DNA from: DATAUD01 sp035511075
Lineage (GTDB): Bacteria > Verrucomicrobiota > Verrucomicrobiia > Limisphaerales > Palsa-1400
Length of the DNA: 64,000 nucleotides
Direction: 5' to 3'
NCBI GenBank assembly: GCA_035511075.1
Contig: DATKFW010000003.1
Span: 62,001-126,000, forward strand
Shown here: in pieces, positions 29,097-37,241 of the stretch
Layout of the letters: every line of letters starts with the position of its first letter
How positions within the stretch are numbered: position 1 is the stretch's first letter
Program-made: the position numbers and the translations under genes
The notes under the pieces: generated by a model
The model's input: the letters and a program-made list of their open reading frames with translations, nothing else
The model's database searches: none
What the model was told of the DNA's origin: nothing

Positions 29097-30053
29097 ATGC
29101 CTATGCTCAAACAAATCATGCTGGTTCTCCTGGCGGCCGCTTCGCCCGTTCTCGTCAGCGGGTGCGGTCCCTCCAAGGAGCAATCAAAGGACTCGCCGCC
29201 CCCCCGCCAATACGTCATCGGCATGTCGCAATGCAACCTCGGCGAACCCTGGCGCGTGCAAATGGACCAGGACCTTAAAGACGCCGCCGCCAAGCATCCC
29301 GAAGTAAAAATCATTTTCAAGGACGCCCAGAACGACACCCTCAACCAGCGCGCCGCCGTCGAGGAATTCATCAGCGCCAAAGTCGATCTTCTTATCATCA
29401 GCCCCAAGGAAGCCCAGCCGTTGACCGAGCCGGTCGCCCGTGCCGTCGACGCCGGCATCCCGGTCATCGTGCTGGATCGCGCCTTGTTGGGCGACAAATA
29501 CACCTGCTTCATCGGCGCCGACAACGTGAAAATCGGCAAGGCCGCCGGCCAATGGATCGTCAAAAAATTGGGCGGCAAGGGGAAGGTCGTGGAATTGGAA
29601 GGCCTGATGACTTCAATTCCGGGCCAGGACCGCCACAACGGTTTCCGCGAAGGCATCGCCGGCTCCGGCATCGATGTGATTTTTGAGGCCGATATGAAAT
29701 GGCTCGAGCCCAATGCCCGCGCCGAAATGGAATCCGCCCTTTCGCGCTTCGACCACATTGATCTGGTCTACGCGCACAATGATCCCGGCGCGCACGGCGC
29801 GTACCTGGCAGCCAGGGCGGCTGGCCGGACCAACATCGTTTTCGTCGGCGTTGACGCCCTCCCGCAGGAAGGCGTCGCCTACGTGGGGCAAGGAATACTG
29901 GACGCCACATTCCGTTATCCCACCGGCGGCGCGGAGGCCATTGACACCGCGTTGAAAATTTTGAAGGGCGAAAGCGTCCCCAAAAAGATCGTCCTGGGAA
30001 CTCGTTTATTTGACAAGGTCAATGTAGCCGCCGGCGGCGAGCCCCTGCCTTGA
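29097..30053 (+). CDS. Sugar ABC transporter substrate-binding lipoprotein (RbsB-like)
   Basis: 318 residues, taking ATG 29097 (ATG 29103 and TTG 29088 are alternatives). A lipobox LVSGC puts the modified Cys at residue 23, so it is a lipoprotein. The type I periplasmic-binding fold follows: YVIGMSQCNLGEPWRVQM, LIISPKEAQPLTEPVARAVDAGIPVIVLDR, GADNVKIGKAAGQW, and a hinge segment VYAHNDPGAHGAYLAA. Sequence flavour matches ribose/galactose/xylose-type binding proteins. Eleven bases separate it from the permease gene; it closes the operon. The next gene is convergent. Confidence 0.94.
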   Translation: MPMLKQIMLVLLAAASPVLVSGCGPSKEQSKDSPPPRQYVIGMSQCNLGEPWRVQMDQDLKDAAAKHPEVKIIFKDAQNDTLNQRAAVEEFISAKVDLLIISPKEAQPLTEPVARAVDAGIPVIVLDRALLGDKYTCFIGADNVKIGKAAGQWIVKKLGGKGKVVELEGLMTSIPGQDRHNGFREGIAGSGIDVIFEADMKWLEPNARAEMESALSRFDHIDLVYAHNDPGAHGAYLAARAAGRTNIVFVGVDALPQEGVAYVGQGILDATFRYPTGGAEAIDTALKILKGESVPKKIVLGTRLFDKVNVAAGGEPLP

Positions 30054-30071
30054 AATAGACCTACTTAGTTT

Positions 30072-30689
30072 CTAAACAACCGCCTGTTTGGACCCGTAAC
30101 ACAACCGCATCCACATCAGCCACAGCGACGTGCAGAGCGCCAGCCCGGCGAATGCATTCCAACAGGCAAGCACGACCGAAAGACCATACACGAAGGGCCC
30201 GGCCATATACGCCGCGCGAACGCGCGCCAGCGTCGCATCGGTCACCTCCGGTTTGACGAGACGCCGGTTCCAGATGATCGAGGCCAGCAACGCGCTCCAC
30301 GTCAGGCTCGTGACAAAGAACGTCCCGCAATAGAATGCGGCGGCTCCGCTCGCCGATTGAGTGCCCAGATGCCGGGCCAGCACCGCCGTCGGGAACGGCA
30401 CGAACGTCACGGTCAGCAGCACACCGCCGTTGGCGTAAAGCAGCGCGTAATCCACTTTGCGCACCAGGTGGATCAATTCGTGGTGGTTGATCCACATAAT
30501 CAGGACCACGGCAAAGCTGATCGAGAAGGCAATCAGCGACGGCCACAATTCCAGTAGTTCCCCCGAAAGAACCCTGTTGGTCGTGTTCGGCGTCGGGTCG
30601 GGAATGTGAAATTCAAGTACGAGTAGTGTCAGCGCGATGCCGAACACACCGTCGCTGAATGCCTCAAGTCGTTCCGTTCCTCTGGCCAT
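30072..30689 (-). CDS. TMEM175-family (DUF1211) membrane protein
   Basis: 205 residues from the ATG at 30689. The N-terminus contains the hallmark R-x-x-x-FSD motif (RLEAFSDGVFGIALTLL, R7-D13) that lines the pore of TMEM175-type potassium channels. Around five or six hydrophobic segments follow, including FSISFAVVLIMWINHHELIHLV. Bacterial members are small K+-permeable channels with unknown physiology. The upstream 186 bases before the sigma factor gene (divergent) contain no feature I can support. Confidence 0.87.
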   Translation of the reverse strand: MARGTERLEAFSDGVFGIALTLLVLEFHIPDPTPNTTNRVLSGELLELWPSLIAFSISFAVVLIMWINHHELIHLVRKVDYALLYANGGVLLTVTFVPFPTAVLARHLGTQSASGAAAFYCGTFFVTSLTWSALLASIIWNRRLVKPEVTDATLARVRAAYMAGPFVYGLSVVLACWNAFAGLALCTSLWLMWMRLCYGSKQAVV

Positions 30690-30875
30690 GATTTGCCTAT
30701 AGCTGAACCGCCACCGACGAAATCGCAAGCGGATTTTGCCGGCGTCCTTCGAAGTCTTACAAGTTGCGAATCGTGCCGTGATAGACGCAAACGGGTCATT
30801 AAGGCTGACGCGCTCGCCTTTGCATAATTCTATTTCGTCTGTCCGATTTGGCGTTCGGCGGTTACTATTCTATGA

Positions 30876-32642
30876 GTGAACACTTCGACCGACCAACAGC
30901 TTTTACACGATTATACCGCGCGCCGGTCGGAGTCGGCGTTTGCCGAACTGGTGCGCCGGCACGTTGATTTCGTTTATTCCGCCGCATTGCGGATGGTTCG
31001 CGACGCGCACATGGCCGAGGACGTGACGCAGGACGTATTTGTTGCGTTGGCGCGGAGCGCGAGGCAACTCGCCGGGCGGCCAGTGTTGTCCGGCTGGCTG
31101 CACCGCACGGCGCAAAACCTCGCCGCCAATACCGTCCGCTCGGACGTTCGCCGTCGCGTCCGCGAACTTGAGGCTGCTACCATGAATGAATTGCTATCCT
31201 CCACTCCAGACGTTTCGTGGCAACATATCGCCCCACAACTCGACGCCGCCTTGGGCGAGTTGAGCGAGTCGGACCGCGACGCGCTGCTGCTGCGCTACTT
31301 CGAGCGCAAATCAGCCCAGCAGATGGCGCAAATTCTCGGCCTTTCCGAGGAAGCCGCGCAAAAACGCGTCAATCGCGCCGTCGAACGCCTGCGCGACCAT
31401 TTCTCCAAGCGCAACATCGCCATCGACGCCAGCGGACTGGCCGCCGTCGTTTCCGCCAATGCCGTGCAAGCCGCCCCGGTTGGATTGGCCGCCACGATGT
31501 CCGCTGCCGCCGCCCTCGCCGGAACGGCGGCTCACGCTTCAACCTTGGTTGCCGCCTCCAAAGCCATTGCCCTGACCCTCCTGCAAAAAGCCGCCATCAC
31601 CGCGACGCTCGCGTTGGTTGCCGGAGCCGGAATTTACGAAGCGCGCCAAGCCGCCCAATTCCGCGCGCAGTATCAGGCGCTTCAGCGACAGCAAACCTCG
31701 CTGGCCGAACAAATCCAGCAGTTGCAAAGCCAGCGGGACGAGGCGACGAACCGGCTGGCCTCATTGTTCGCGGAAAACGAGCGGATGAAATCCGGGCAGA
31801 CCACAACGGAGCTTCTCAAATTGCGCGGTGAGGCCGGGCGGATGCGGGATCAATTGCAAGGATTGCCGGCGACCCGGGTCGCCCTGCTCAAGCGCATGCT
31901 CGACAAAATGCCTGAAAAGAGAATCCCGGAGCTGGCGCTTCTCACCGAAAAGGATTGGGAGGCCGCCGCCTGGAATGCCGATTTGGACTCCGACGATAGC
32001 GTTCGTGTCGCGTTGCGGGATGTGCGCAATAAGGCCGTCGATGTTTTTTACAATCTTACACGGCCCGCGCTTAAAGAATATCTTGCCGCAAACAACGGCG
32101 TGTTGCCTTCCGATCTCCTGGCGCTAAAGCCTTACTTCGATGCTCCGGTCACGGACGAAATGCTCCAACGCTACGCCTTCACCCAAACCGGAGTCTTAAG
32201 CCCTGATTTATCCCAATCCGTGGTGACAGAAGCGGCGCCGAACGTCGACGAGGATTACGACTCCCACTCAGAAATGTCCATGAATGGCGGGGTCGGCAAT
32301 ATCTTTAATCGAGTCAGTGACGCCATCGCCAAAGCCGCGTTTACATTTACAATTGACAACAACGGCAAACCGCCGACCGATCCTTCCCAAATCGCTTCCT
32401 ACCTCAGCAGGTCGATCGATGCCGCCACGGTCCAAAAGTATCTCGGACCCATTTCGACCGACATCGCCGCCAATTTCCCGCCGGCGGAAACAACCGCGCT
32501 TTTACCCGCGTTCAAAGCTTATGCCGCGGCCAAAGGTGGAGACTATCCCGAAGACCCTTCGCAATTATTGCCCTATCTGACAACGCCCGAACAACAAGCC
32601 GCGCTTCACAGCTTGTATAAGAACACTTACCCCTCGAGGTGA
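30876..32642 (+). CDS. ECF sigma factor fused to membrane anchor and repeat-containing C-terminal domain
   Basis: 588 residues from the GTG at 30876. Residues 10-90 form sigma region 2 (AFAELVRRHVDFVYSAALRM, QDVFVALAR, SGWLHRTAQNLA); 120-175 form region 4 (RDALLLRYFERKSAQQMAQI, SEEAAQKRVNRAVERL). Then come an Ala-rich linker, one transmembrane helix (about 236-253), a Gln-rich coiled coil (about 255-305) and about 280 further residues. That last part holds three similar segments, at 398-433, 487-522 and 544-581, each of the form A-x-x-x-Y...N-G-x-x-P-x-D...L-x-x-Y. The layout predicts a sigma factor tethered to the inner membrane with an outer sensory part, needing no separate anti-sigma. ECF proteins with C-terminal extensions are known in PVC bacteria; target genes are unknown. 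Confidence 0.9.
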   Translation: MNTSTDQQLLHDYTARRSESAFAELVRRHVDFVYSAALRMVRDAHMAEDVTQDVFVALARSARQLAGRPVLSGWLHRTAQNLAANTVRSDVRRRVRELEAATMNELLSSTPDVSWQHIAPQLDAALGELSESDRDALLLRYFERKSAQQMAQILGLSEEAAQKRVNRAVERLRDHFSKRNIAIDASGLAAVVSANAVQAAPVGLAATMSAAAALAGTAAHASTLVAASKAIALTLLQKAAITATLALVAGAGIYEARQAAQFRAQYQALQRQQTSLAEQIQQLQSQRDEATNRLASLFAENERMKSGQTTTELLKLRGEAGRMRDQLQGLPATRVALLKRMLDKMPEKRIPELALLTEKDWEAAAWNADLDSDDSVRVALRDVRNKAVDVFYNLTRPALKEYLAANNGVLPSDLLALKPYFDAPVTDEMLQRYAFTQTGVLSPDLSQSVVTEAAPNVDEDYDSHSEMSMNGGVGNIFNRVSDAIAKAAFTFTIDNNGKPPTDPSQIASYLSRSIDAATVQKYLGPISTDIAANFPPAETTALLPAFKAYAAAKGGDYPEDPSQLLPYLTTPEQQAALHSLYKNTYPSR

Positions 32643-32727
32643 GAACGTCATTGATCGCCTGGCAGGCACCGCATTTGTGGTCTTTCGAACCTTTCAAGCA
32701 ACGTCGGGTTCCATATCTTGGATAAAC

Positions 32728-33234
32728 TCAATTCACCGGAAAACCTTTCGCGTCATCTGGATTGACGAAAACCAATTTTTCCACATTCGGACCAACTTGT
32801 ATCAGCGCGCAGGGTCGCGGAGAAAGGAGTGCCAGGAGTTCGTCGTCGTTGATCGCGCGAAAACCATCGGGTCTCGTTCGCACGATTCCAGCAAACACCG
32901 TCGCCCCGATAAATTGTCCGGACAACAGCGGCCTCGTCGTTACCGTCGCCGCCACAGGCAGCGGCTGGCTGCGCACCAGCGTGTAGCTTTTTTCGACCTT
33001 TACAGTCGCCGCCTTGGACAAAACATCAGGACGGCGCGAAGTGCTGTGCCGGCTCAAAACAACGACCAATCCCAATAAAACGAGCAATGCCGCCGCGCGC
33101 CCCACTCGCCGGGTTCTGTAGCAGCGACGAACCACGCGCAAACTTTCGCCCAGCATCGCTTCGCGAAAGCTCGCGGGCGCGGCTTCGCCGAACACGTCCT
33201 TCAGCAATGCGTCTTCGTCACTCTCGCGTTTCAC
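32728..33234 (-). CDS. Putative anti-sigma-like membrane protein
   Basis: 168 residues, GTG start at 33234, inside the last 17 bases of the ECF sigma gene. The N-terminal 45 residues are charged and cytoplasmic (SDEDALLKDVFGEA...), then one transmembrane helix near residues 46-60 (AAALLVLLGLVVVLS) and a periplasmic remainder ending in a conserved-looking LVFVNPDDAKGFPVN. No zinc-type H-x3-C-x2-C anti-sigma motif is present. The identification as an anti-sigma factor is inferred from position, overlap and topology. Confidence 0.75.
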   Translation of the reverse strand: MKRESDEDALLKDVFGEAAPASFREAMLGESLRVVRRCYRTRRVGRAAALLVLLGLVVVLSRHSTSRRPDVLSKAATVKVEKSYTLVRSQPLPVAATVTTRPLLSGQFIGATVFAGIVRTRPDGFRAINDDELLALLSPRPCALIQVGPNVEKLVFVNPDDAKGFPVN

Positions 33235-33841
33235 GGTTTAATTCCTTCAGCGTCGCGTCCTTCAATTTTCGGCGGATGCGCGACAATTGTGATTCCACCG
33301 CTTTTTCCGTCACCCGCAATTCGCCGGCGATCTCGCGAACGGTGCGGCGCCCAATGTATTTTTGTTCAATCAACTTTTGTTCGTTCGGCGGCAGCGACGC
33401 GACGTGACGCCTCAACAATATGTTCAAGCGTTCGTCGGCCCGATCATCATTTGCGTCATCACGTTCAACTTCTGCGTGGCGCTTAAACCGTTCCAGGAAG
33501 AAAAAATATCGCCTCGTTTTTTTCCTTTCGTCGGCCAAGGCAGTGCGTGCCAACACCGTGAGCCAACTCCAAAAGATATCGCCGTCGCGAAAAACTTTAA
33601 TGTGGCGCGCAACTCGAACCAGGGCCGCCTGGAGCGATTCACGCGCCAGGTCTTCGCTCCCCTCGGTTGTGACCAGCAGGTAGCGCCACAAGCGGTCAAA
33701 ATACTGGTCGTAGAAAGAGCGCCACGCCGTGTCGTCCCCGTGCGCCATCCGCCGCGTGAGCGCTTCAACCTCCAATGGTTCGAGCGTGCCTCGATCTGTC
33801 GGCACGGAACACGGGCTGGAGGATTGAAGATCTTCGTCCAA
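33218..33841 (-). CDS. ECF-type RNA polymerase sigma factor
   Basis: 207 residues. Region 2: DDTAWRSFYDQYFDRLWRYL then IFWSWLTVLARTALAD; region 4: RHVASLPPNEQKLIEQKYI, TVREIAGELRVTEKAVESQL and RRKLK, the DNA-binding HTH. The start is uncertain: TTG 33841 and GTG 33805 are both possible, and there is no ATG upstream of the conserved part. It overlaps the downstream anti-sigma-like gene and lies 68 bases downstream of a secreted STN-like protein gene on the same strand, so the three may form one regulatory unit. Confidence 0.88.
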   Translation of the reverse strand: MDEDLQSSSPCSVPTDRGTLEPLEVEALTRRMAHGDDTAWRSFYDQYFDRLWRYLLVTTEGSEDLARESLQAALVRVARHIKVFRDGDIFWSWLTVLARTALADERKKTRRYFFFLERFKRHAEVERDDANDDRADERLNILLRRHVASLPPNEQKLIEQKYIGRRTVREIAGELRVTEKAVESQLSRIRRKLKDATLKELNRETRE

Positions 33842-33909
33842 AGTTTGCCCATTAGTTGCCAGGCAAGGTTCATTATCCAGATATTTCTTCCGGCGGGTCG
33901 CCTTGCGTT

Positions 33910-34731
33910 CTAATGTGCTGGAGGGGAGAGTTTATTCACCTTCGCTTGCAACTCTTTGATTTCCTGGCCCATCGAATCCATCTCGGCGCGGGTCGTGTTG
34001 TATACACCCTCATACACCTTCGCTGTCAAATCTTTGATTTCCTTGCGAATCGAATCAAGTTCGGTGCGGGTTGCGTTCGACTCGGGCAGCGTCTTAAGCA
34101 CGTCATCAATCGTCTTCAATTCATCCGGGTCGCCAAAGGCGATCAAGAGCTTGGTTTCCTGGTGGTAATGCAATTCCGGTGGAGAAGAGTCCTTTGCCAT
34201 TTTCCAGCCCGTTTGAATCGCGGTCGTGATATCATCCACCGTGAAACCGCGTTCCAAATAAGGCGCCAGAGAATAAAAGCGGCACACCTTTCCCGATGAA
34301 ACCAGCGGAGGATAAGACGGTCTTTGGACATGAAAATACCAAATCGAATTTTCCGTCGGATCTCCCGTGGTTTTAAAGCCATAACTTGTGGTCGTTGTTG
34401 TGTATTGTGAGGAGGGCTGGCCCGGGCCGTAGTTGTATGTTCCCGTGATGACGGCCACAGTCTTTACGCTCATCGGTTCCAGCGCTTCAAACAATTGCGC
34501 CACATTTACGCCGGTCATCTTGAGCGGAGGGATTTCGGTATCTTCATCTTGTTTGCTGATGATGACGTTGAGCGGCTTTCCCGAAGCAGCCTCGATGGCG
34601 TTGACCAGGTCCGTTGGCCCGCCGCCGGGGAATTTGAGATCAAACGTGGTGAGAGCCGCCGCTGCCGATGCGTTGACTGGCAATAGGCCCAATACCAGGG
34701 AACAGGCGATGAAATAGATGACTTTTTTCAT
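33910..34731 (-). CDS. Secreted STN-like protein with duplicated coiled-coil tail
   Basis: 273 residues. The ATG at 34731 starts a signal peptide (MKKVIYFIACSLVLGLLPVNASA). The region after it (about 29-85: FDLKFPGGGPTDLVNAIEAASGK...) has the look of a secretin/TonB short N-terminal (STN) domain, with VAQLFEALEPM at its end. The C-terminus holds two near-identical heptad segments, TRTELDSIRKEIKDLTAKV and TRAEMDSMGQEIKELQAKV, an internal duplication forming a coiled coil. It precedes an ECF sigma factor and its presumed anti-sigma. Function unknown; a periplasmic input to that sigma system is a guess. Confidence 0.75.
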   Translation of the reverse strand: MKKVIYFIACSLVLGLLPVNASAAAALTTFDLKFPGGGPTDLVNAIEAASGKPLNVIISKQDEDTEIPPLKMTGVNVAQLFEALEPMSVKTVAVITGTYNYGPGQPSSQYTTTTTSYGFKTTGDPTENSIWYFHVQRPSYPPLVSSGKVCRFYSLAPYLERGFTVDDITTAIQTGWKMAKDSSPPELHYHQETKLLIAFGDPDELKTIDDVLKTLPESNATRTELDSIRKEIKDLTAKVYEGVYNTTRAEMDSMGQEIKELQAKVNKLSPPAH

Positions 34732-34749
34732 GTAATATCTTTTTTGTTG

Positions 34750-34771
34750 TCCGTACCGTTCTTCGTACGGA
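34750..34771. promoter_or_regulatory. Inverted repeat in the leader of the STN-like gene
   Basis: TCCGTAC (34750-34756) and GTACGGA (34765-34771) form a perfect 7-bp stem with an eight-base loop, beginning 19 bases upstream of the ATG at 34731. There is no T-run, so it is a possible operator or leader hairpin rather than a terminator. The rest of 34772-34989 shows no gene. Confidence 0.35.
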
Positions 34772-34989
34772 TACACGACGATCGCGGCTAAATCCCTCGC
34801 AATACTTTGAAAAATCGCCCGTTCCCCTGGGTTGCCCCTGGGGCCAAAATTTATTATCCAATGGCGGGTTTGTTCATTGAAACAGAAGATCCATTTGTTC
34901 CGTGCAACTGGGAGGCAGCTTGCCGCAGTCGGGATGCAAAGAAACTCAGCGCCGGTTGGGCCCCGGCCACGTTCACCACGCCAGCCTGC

Positions 34990-35187
34990 TCACCGGCCGT
35001 TCATCGCCGCCAGCGCGCGATGCGCCGCGGCGGAAGTCAGCACCTGTCTGCACCACTCGCTTTGCGTCAAGCCGGAGCGCGTGATTGCACCGTCCACCAA
35101 TTTTCGCTCAGTGGTCGTCAGGCGCACCGAAATGCCGGGCACGCGTGCTTTATTCTTCGGGACCTTTGGTCGTCCTCGCTTGTGCAT
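34990..35187 (-). CDS. Small ribbon-helix-helix-like protein
   Basis: 65 residues, ATG at 35187. A basic N-terminus (MHKRGRPKVPKNKARVPG) is followed by ISVRLTTTERKLVDGAITRSG and SEWCRQVLTSAA, the strand-helix-helix pattern of CopG/Arc-type DNA-binding antitoxins and repressors. No toxin gene lies beside it, so it may be a lone regulator or a mobilisation-type accessory protein. Short length and lack of a clear ribosome-binding site leave some doubt that it is expressed. Confidence 0.65.
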   Translation of the reverse strand: MHKRGRPKVPKNKARVPGISVRLTTTERKLVDGAITRSGLTQSEWCRQVLTSAAAHRALAAMNGR

Positions 35188-35296
35188 AAGGTACTCGCAA
35201 ATTACGCGATTTATTTATTTCTCAAACGGGCGCATCGAAATAACGAGCGCCCCCGGCGGGAAAATCGGGACATGTCGGAGCTGTCTCTCCGCCGAC

Positions 35297-35632
35297 TCAG
35301 TGCCCCGTAAACGTCTTGAACACCAGCATTAGGCCATCGGCAAGTTCGCAGGTCTGGGACGCCGACGGCTTTTGGGCGTTGGCAACCAGCGATACATCCA
35401 GCGGCTTCGGGCTGGCCTTCGCGTCCACGTTGATCAGGCGCGTCTGCTCTTTGGCTGAAGGCGCCGCCGGTTCAATTGCATTTTCGCATCGCACCGGAGC
35501 CACAACATCAATCAGGGCAACATTCAATCCTGGCGGCTGCCCTACCGAAACTGACGAAACCATCGGGTGCTGGCAACCGGCAAGCACGATGGGCAAGCAC
35601 GCTATCAACATGTTTCGTAGCATTCGTGACAT
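35297..35632 (-). CDS. Small hypothetical lipoprotein
   Basis: 111 residues from the ATG at 35632 (ATG 35623 also possible). The signal sequence ends in the lipobox VLAGC with lipidated Cys at residue 20. The rest is a low-complexity Ala/Pro-containing sequence with two further Cys; I recognise no domain. The open frame continues upstream to 36109, but that part is a non-coding-looking Arg/Gly-rich extension that runs opposite the HTH gene's sequence and was excluded. It lies on the same strand as the RHH gene. Confidence 0.6.
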   Translation of the reverse strand: MSRMLRNMLIACLPIVLAGCQHPMVSSVSVGQPPGLNVALIDVVAPVRCENAIEPAAPSAKEQTRLINVDAKASPKPLDVSLVANAQKPSASQTCELADGLMLVFKTFTGH

Positions 35633-35946
35633 ATATTTGGCGTTTCGCAGTTCGCTCAAACGTTGATTAATCCGGCCTAGCAAGCAATAGCCGCGCCAAT
35701 CCTGGAAGTAAGGGTCTCTCGCTGTCAGTATCCGTGACATCGCAAACGTCGGAAAGTATTCACGGACAACTTGATAGCAATGTATTTGACTAATGTTGCG
35801 AAATCCTCTCTTGACGGGGGCATGACTGGACAATGTTGCCGCATGGCCTCTCCAGACGGGCAAAAGCGTCCCGTTATGAGGCACGGGAAAACTAATGTTG
35901 GTTGACCGGACCGCCTTCCAATTCGTCAAGGCAATGCTCCGGCCAC
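35633..35946. other. 314-base stretch without a supported gene
   Basis: Between the small lipoprotein gene and the RodZ-like gene, both on the minus strand. I see no open frame with coding character, no hairpin with a T-run and no tRNA-like clover. It may hold the promoter of the lipoprotein gene. Confidence 0.5.
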
Positions 35947-36435
35947 TCAGCGCGGCACGGGAACGGGAAGGGTCTCTCCTGAATTCGCCGGCGCGTGATA
36001 CACACCGTCCCCCAACCCCACTGTCGGGTCCTGGCCCCGGGCATGGTCCCACACGAAGTAGACGACCACCGCCGCCACAAGCACGACCGCCGCGCCGATC
36101 GCCGGCCAAATCATGCGCCGGCTGAATCTGGATAGTTGGAACATCGCCGCGTCCACAACGCTGCGGGTAGGAGGCGCCAACGACGGGTCCACCTGGCCGG
36201 ATTCAGCCAGTTCTTGTCCCAATTGTTCCAGCAGCCGCGGCGTGTCCAGCTTCAGCAGGTTGGAATAAGTGCGCACAAAGCCCCGAATATAGACCGGGGC
36301 CGAAAAGATGCTGTAGTTGCCCTCCTCGAGGGCGCGAATGTGGTCGCCGCGGATTTTGGAAATATCGGCGATCTCGGCGACGGTCATATTCTTCTCTTCA
36401 CGGCCCTGGCGCAACTGTTCGCCGACGTTTTGCAT
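35947..36435 (-). CDS. RodZ-like HTH membrane protein
   Basis: 162 residues from the ATG at 36435. The N-terminal Xre-family HTH (about 5-65) has VGEQLRQGREEKNMTVAEIA and the RodZ-like continuation APVYIRGFVRTYSNLLKLD. A basic patch (RFSRRM) leads into one transmembrane helix at 109-128. The outer part is only about 34 residues, much shorter than in RodZ of E. coli, which has a large C-terminal beta domain. By family it would link MreB to the cell wall; the truncated outer part makes that uncertain. It is divergent from the TPR/LysM lipoprotein gene. Confidence 0.85.
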   Translation of the reverse strand: MQNVGEQLRQGREEKNMTVAEIADISKIRGDHIRALEEGNYSIFSAPVYIRGFVRTYSNLLKLDTPRLLEQLGQELAESGQVDPSLAPPTRSVVDAAMFQLSRFSRRMIWPAIGAAVVLVAAVVVYFVWDHARGQDPTVGLGDGVYHAPANSGETLPVPVPR

Positions 36436-36472
36436 GGGCCATTGATAGCGGGTTTGGCGCCGGGTGGCAATC

Positions 36473-36493
36473 AACTTTAAACTTTGAACTTTG
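36473..36493 (+). repeat. Heptamer tandem repeat between divergent genes
   Basis: Three consecutive 7-base units AACTTTA, AACTTTG, AACTTTG at 36473-36493, 25 bases before the start at 36518 and 38 bases upstream of the divergent start at 36435. The unit matches the CTTT-rich heptamers at 21964 once the frame is rotated. Confidence 0.65.
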
Positions 36494-36517
36494 GCGTTCC
36501 GGTTTTAATCTCTCGTC

Positions 36518-37237
36518 ATGTTACGAACCAGGGGCACTGCCTGTTTTTTCTTTTTACTCCTGCTCGCCATTTGCGCCAGCGGCTGCATTCCCGAAGACAG
36601 CCACGTTGATGAGGAAAAGGACCCTCATTTTGAGCGCGGACGCAATCTGGCCAGCAGCCAGGATTTCAAGGGCGCCGTACAGGAATTTGAAAAGGCGCTG
36701 GAAACCAATCCCCGCTCAGCCGCCGCGCATTTTGAATTGGGCTGGCTCTACGACACCAAGATCAACGACTCCGCCGCGGCAATCTATCATTACGAGCGAT
36801 ACCTCCAGTTGCAGCCCAATTCCCAGCGCGCCCAAACCATCGACGTCACGGAACGTATCCGCGGCTGCAAACGGGAACTGGCCGGCACAGAATTTCCGCT
36901 CCCCAACAACCAGAATTTGCAGCGCGAAGTGGACAAACTGACCGCCGAAAATCTTGCGCTGCGCCAGCAGTTGGAAGCATTGCGCGCCCAGCAACAGGCC
37001 GCCGCGTCCAACGCGGCGCAACCGAGCGTCATGGTGGCCAGCTATTCCCCCGGACCCGCGCCCGCGCCGCCGCCCGCCCCGGTCCGCGCGCGCGCCCGCG
37101 TCCACATCGTCAAGCAGCGCGACACAATGAGTTCCATCGCGGCGGAGTATGGCCTCCGGACCAGCGCCCTTTTGACGGCCAACCCGCGCGTTGATCCACG
37201 CCGCCTGCGAGTGGGCCAGACGCTCAATCTGCCTTGA
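36518..37237 (+). CDS. Lipoprotein with TPR, coiled coil and LysM domain
   Basis: 239 residues. A lipobox (CASGC, Cys 23) anchors it to a membrane. Two TPR-like units follow at about 35-102 (DFKGAVQEFEKALETNPRSAAAHF...; ...AIYHYERYLQLQP), a coiled coil at about 130-165, an Ala/Pro linker and a C-terminal LysM peptidoglycan-binding domain (about 193-239: HIVKQRDTMSSIAAEYGLR, RVDPRRLRVGQTLNL). The gene starts the plus-strand run that continues with a membrane protein, an ABC ATPase and dus. A role in cell-envelope organisation is likely from the domains. Confidence 0.87.
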   Translation: MLRTRGTACFFFLLLLAICASGCIPEDSHVDEEKDPHFERGRNLASSQDFKGAVQEFEKALETNPRSAAAHFELGWLYDTKINDSAAAIYHYERYLQLQPNSQRAQTIDVTERIRGCKRELAGTEFPLPNNQNLQREVDKLTAENLALRQQLEALRAQQQAAASNAAQPSVMVASYSPGPAPAPPPAPVRARARVHIVKQRDTMSSIAAEYGLRTSALLTANPRVDPRRLRVGQTLNLP

Positions 37238-37241
37238 TCGA

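Noticed and set aside
33424..33873. Second frame over the ECF sigma gene
   Set aside because: Its product has no sigma or other motif, whereas the -207 residue frame has intact regions 2 and 4.
35633..36109. Upstream extension of the small lipoprotein frame to 36109
   Set aside because: The extension is Arg/Gly-rich and lies opposite the HTH protein's coding sequence; the lipobox places the real start at 35632 or 35623.
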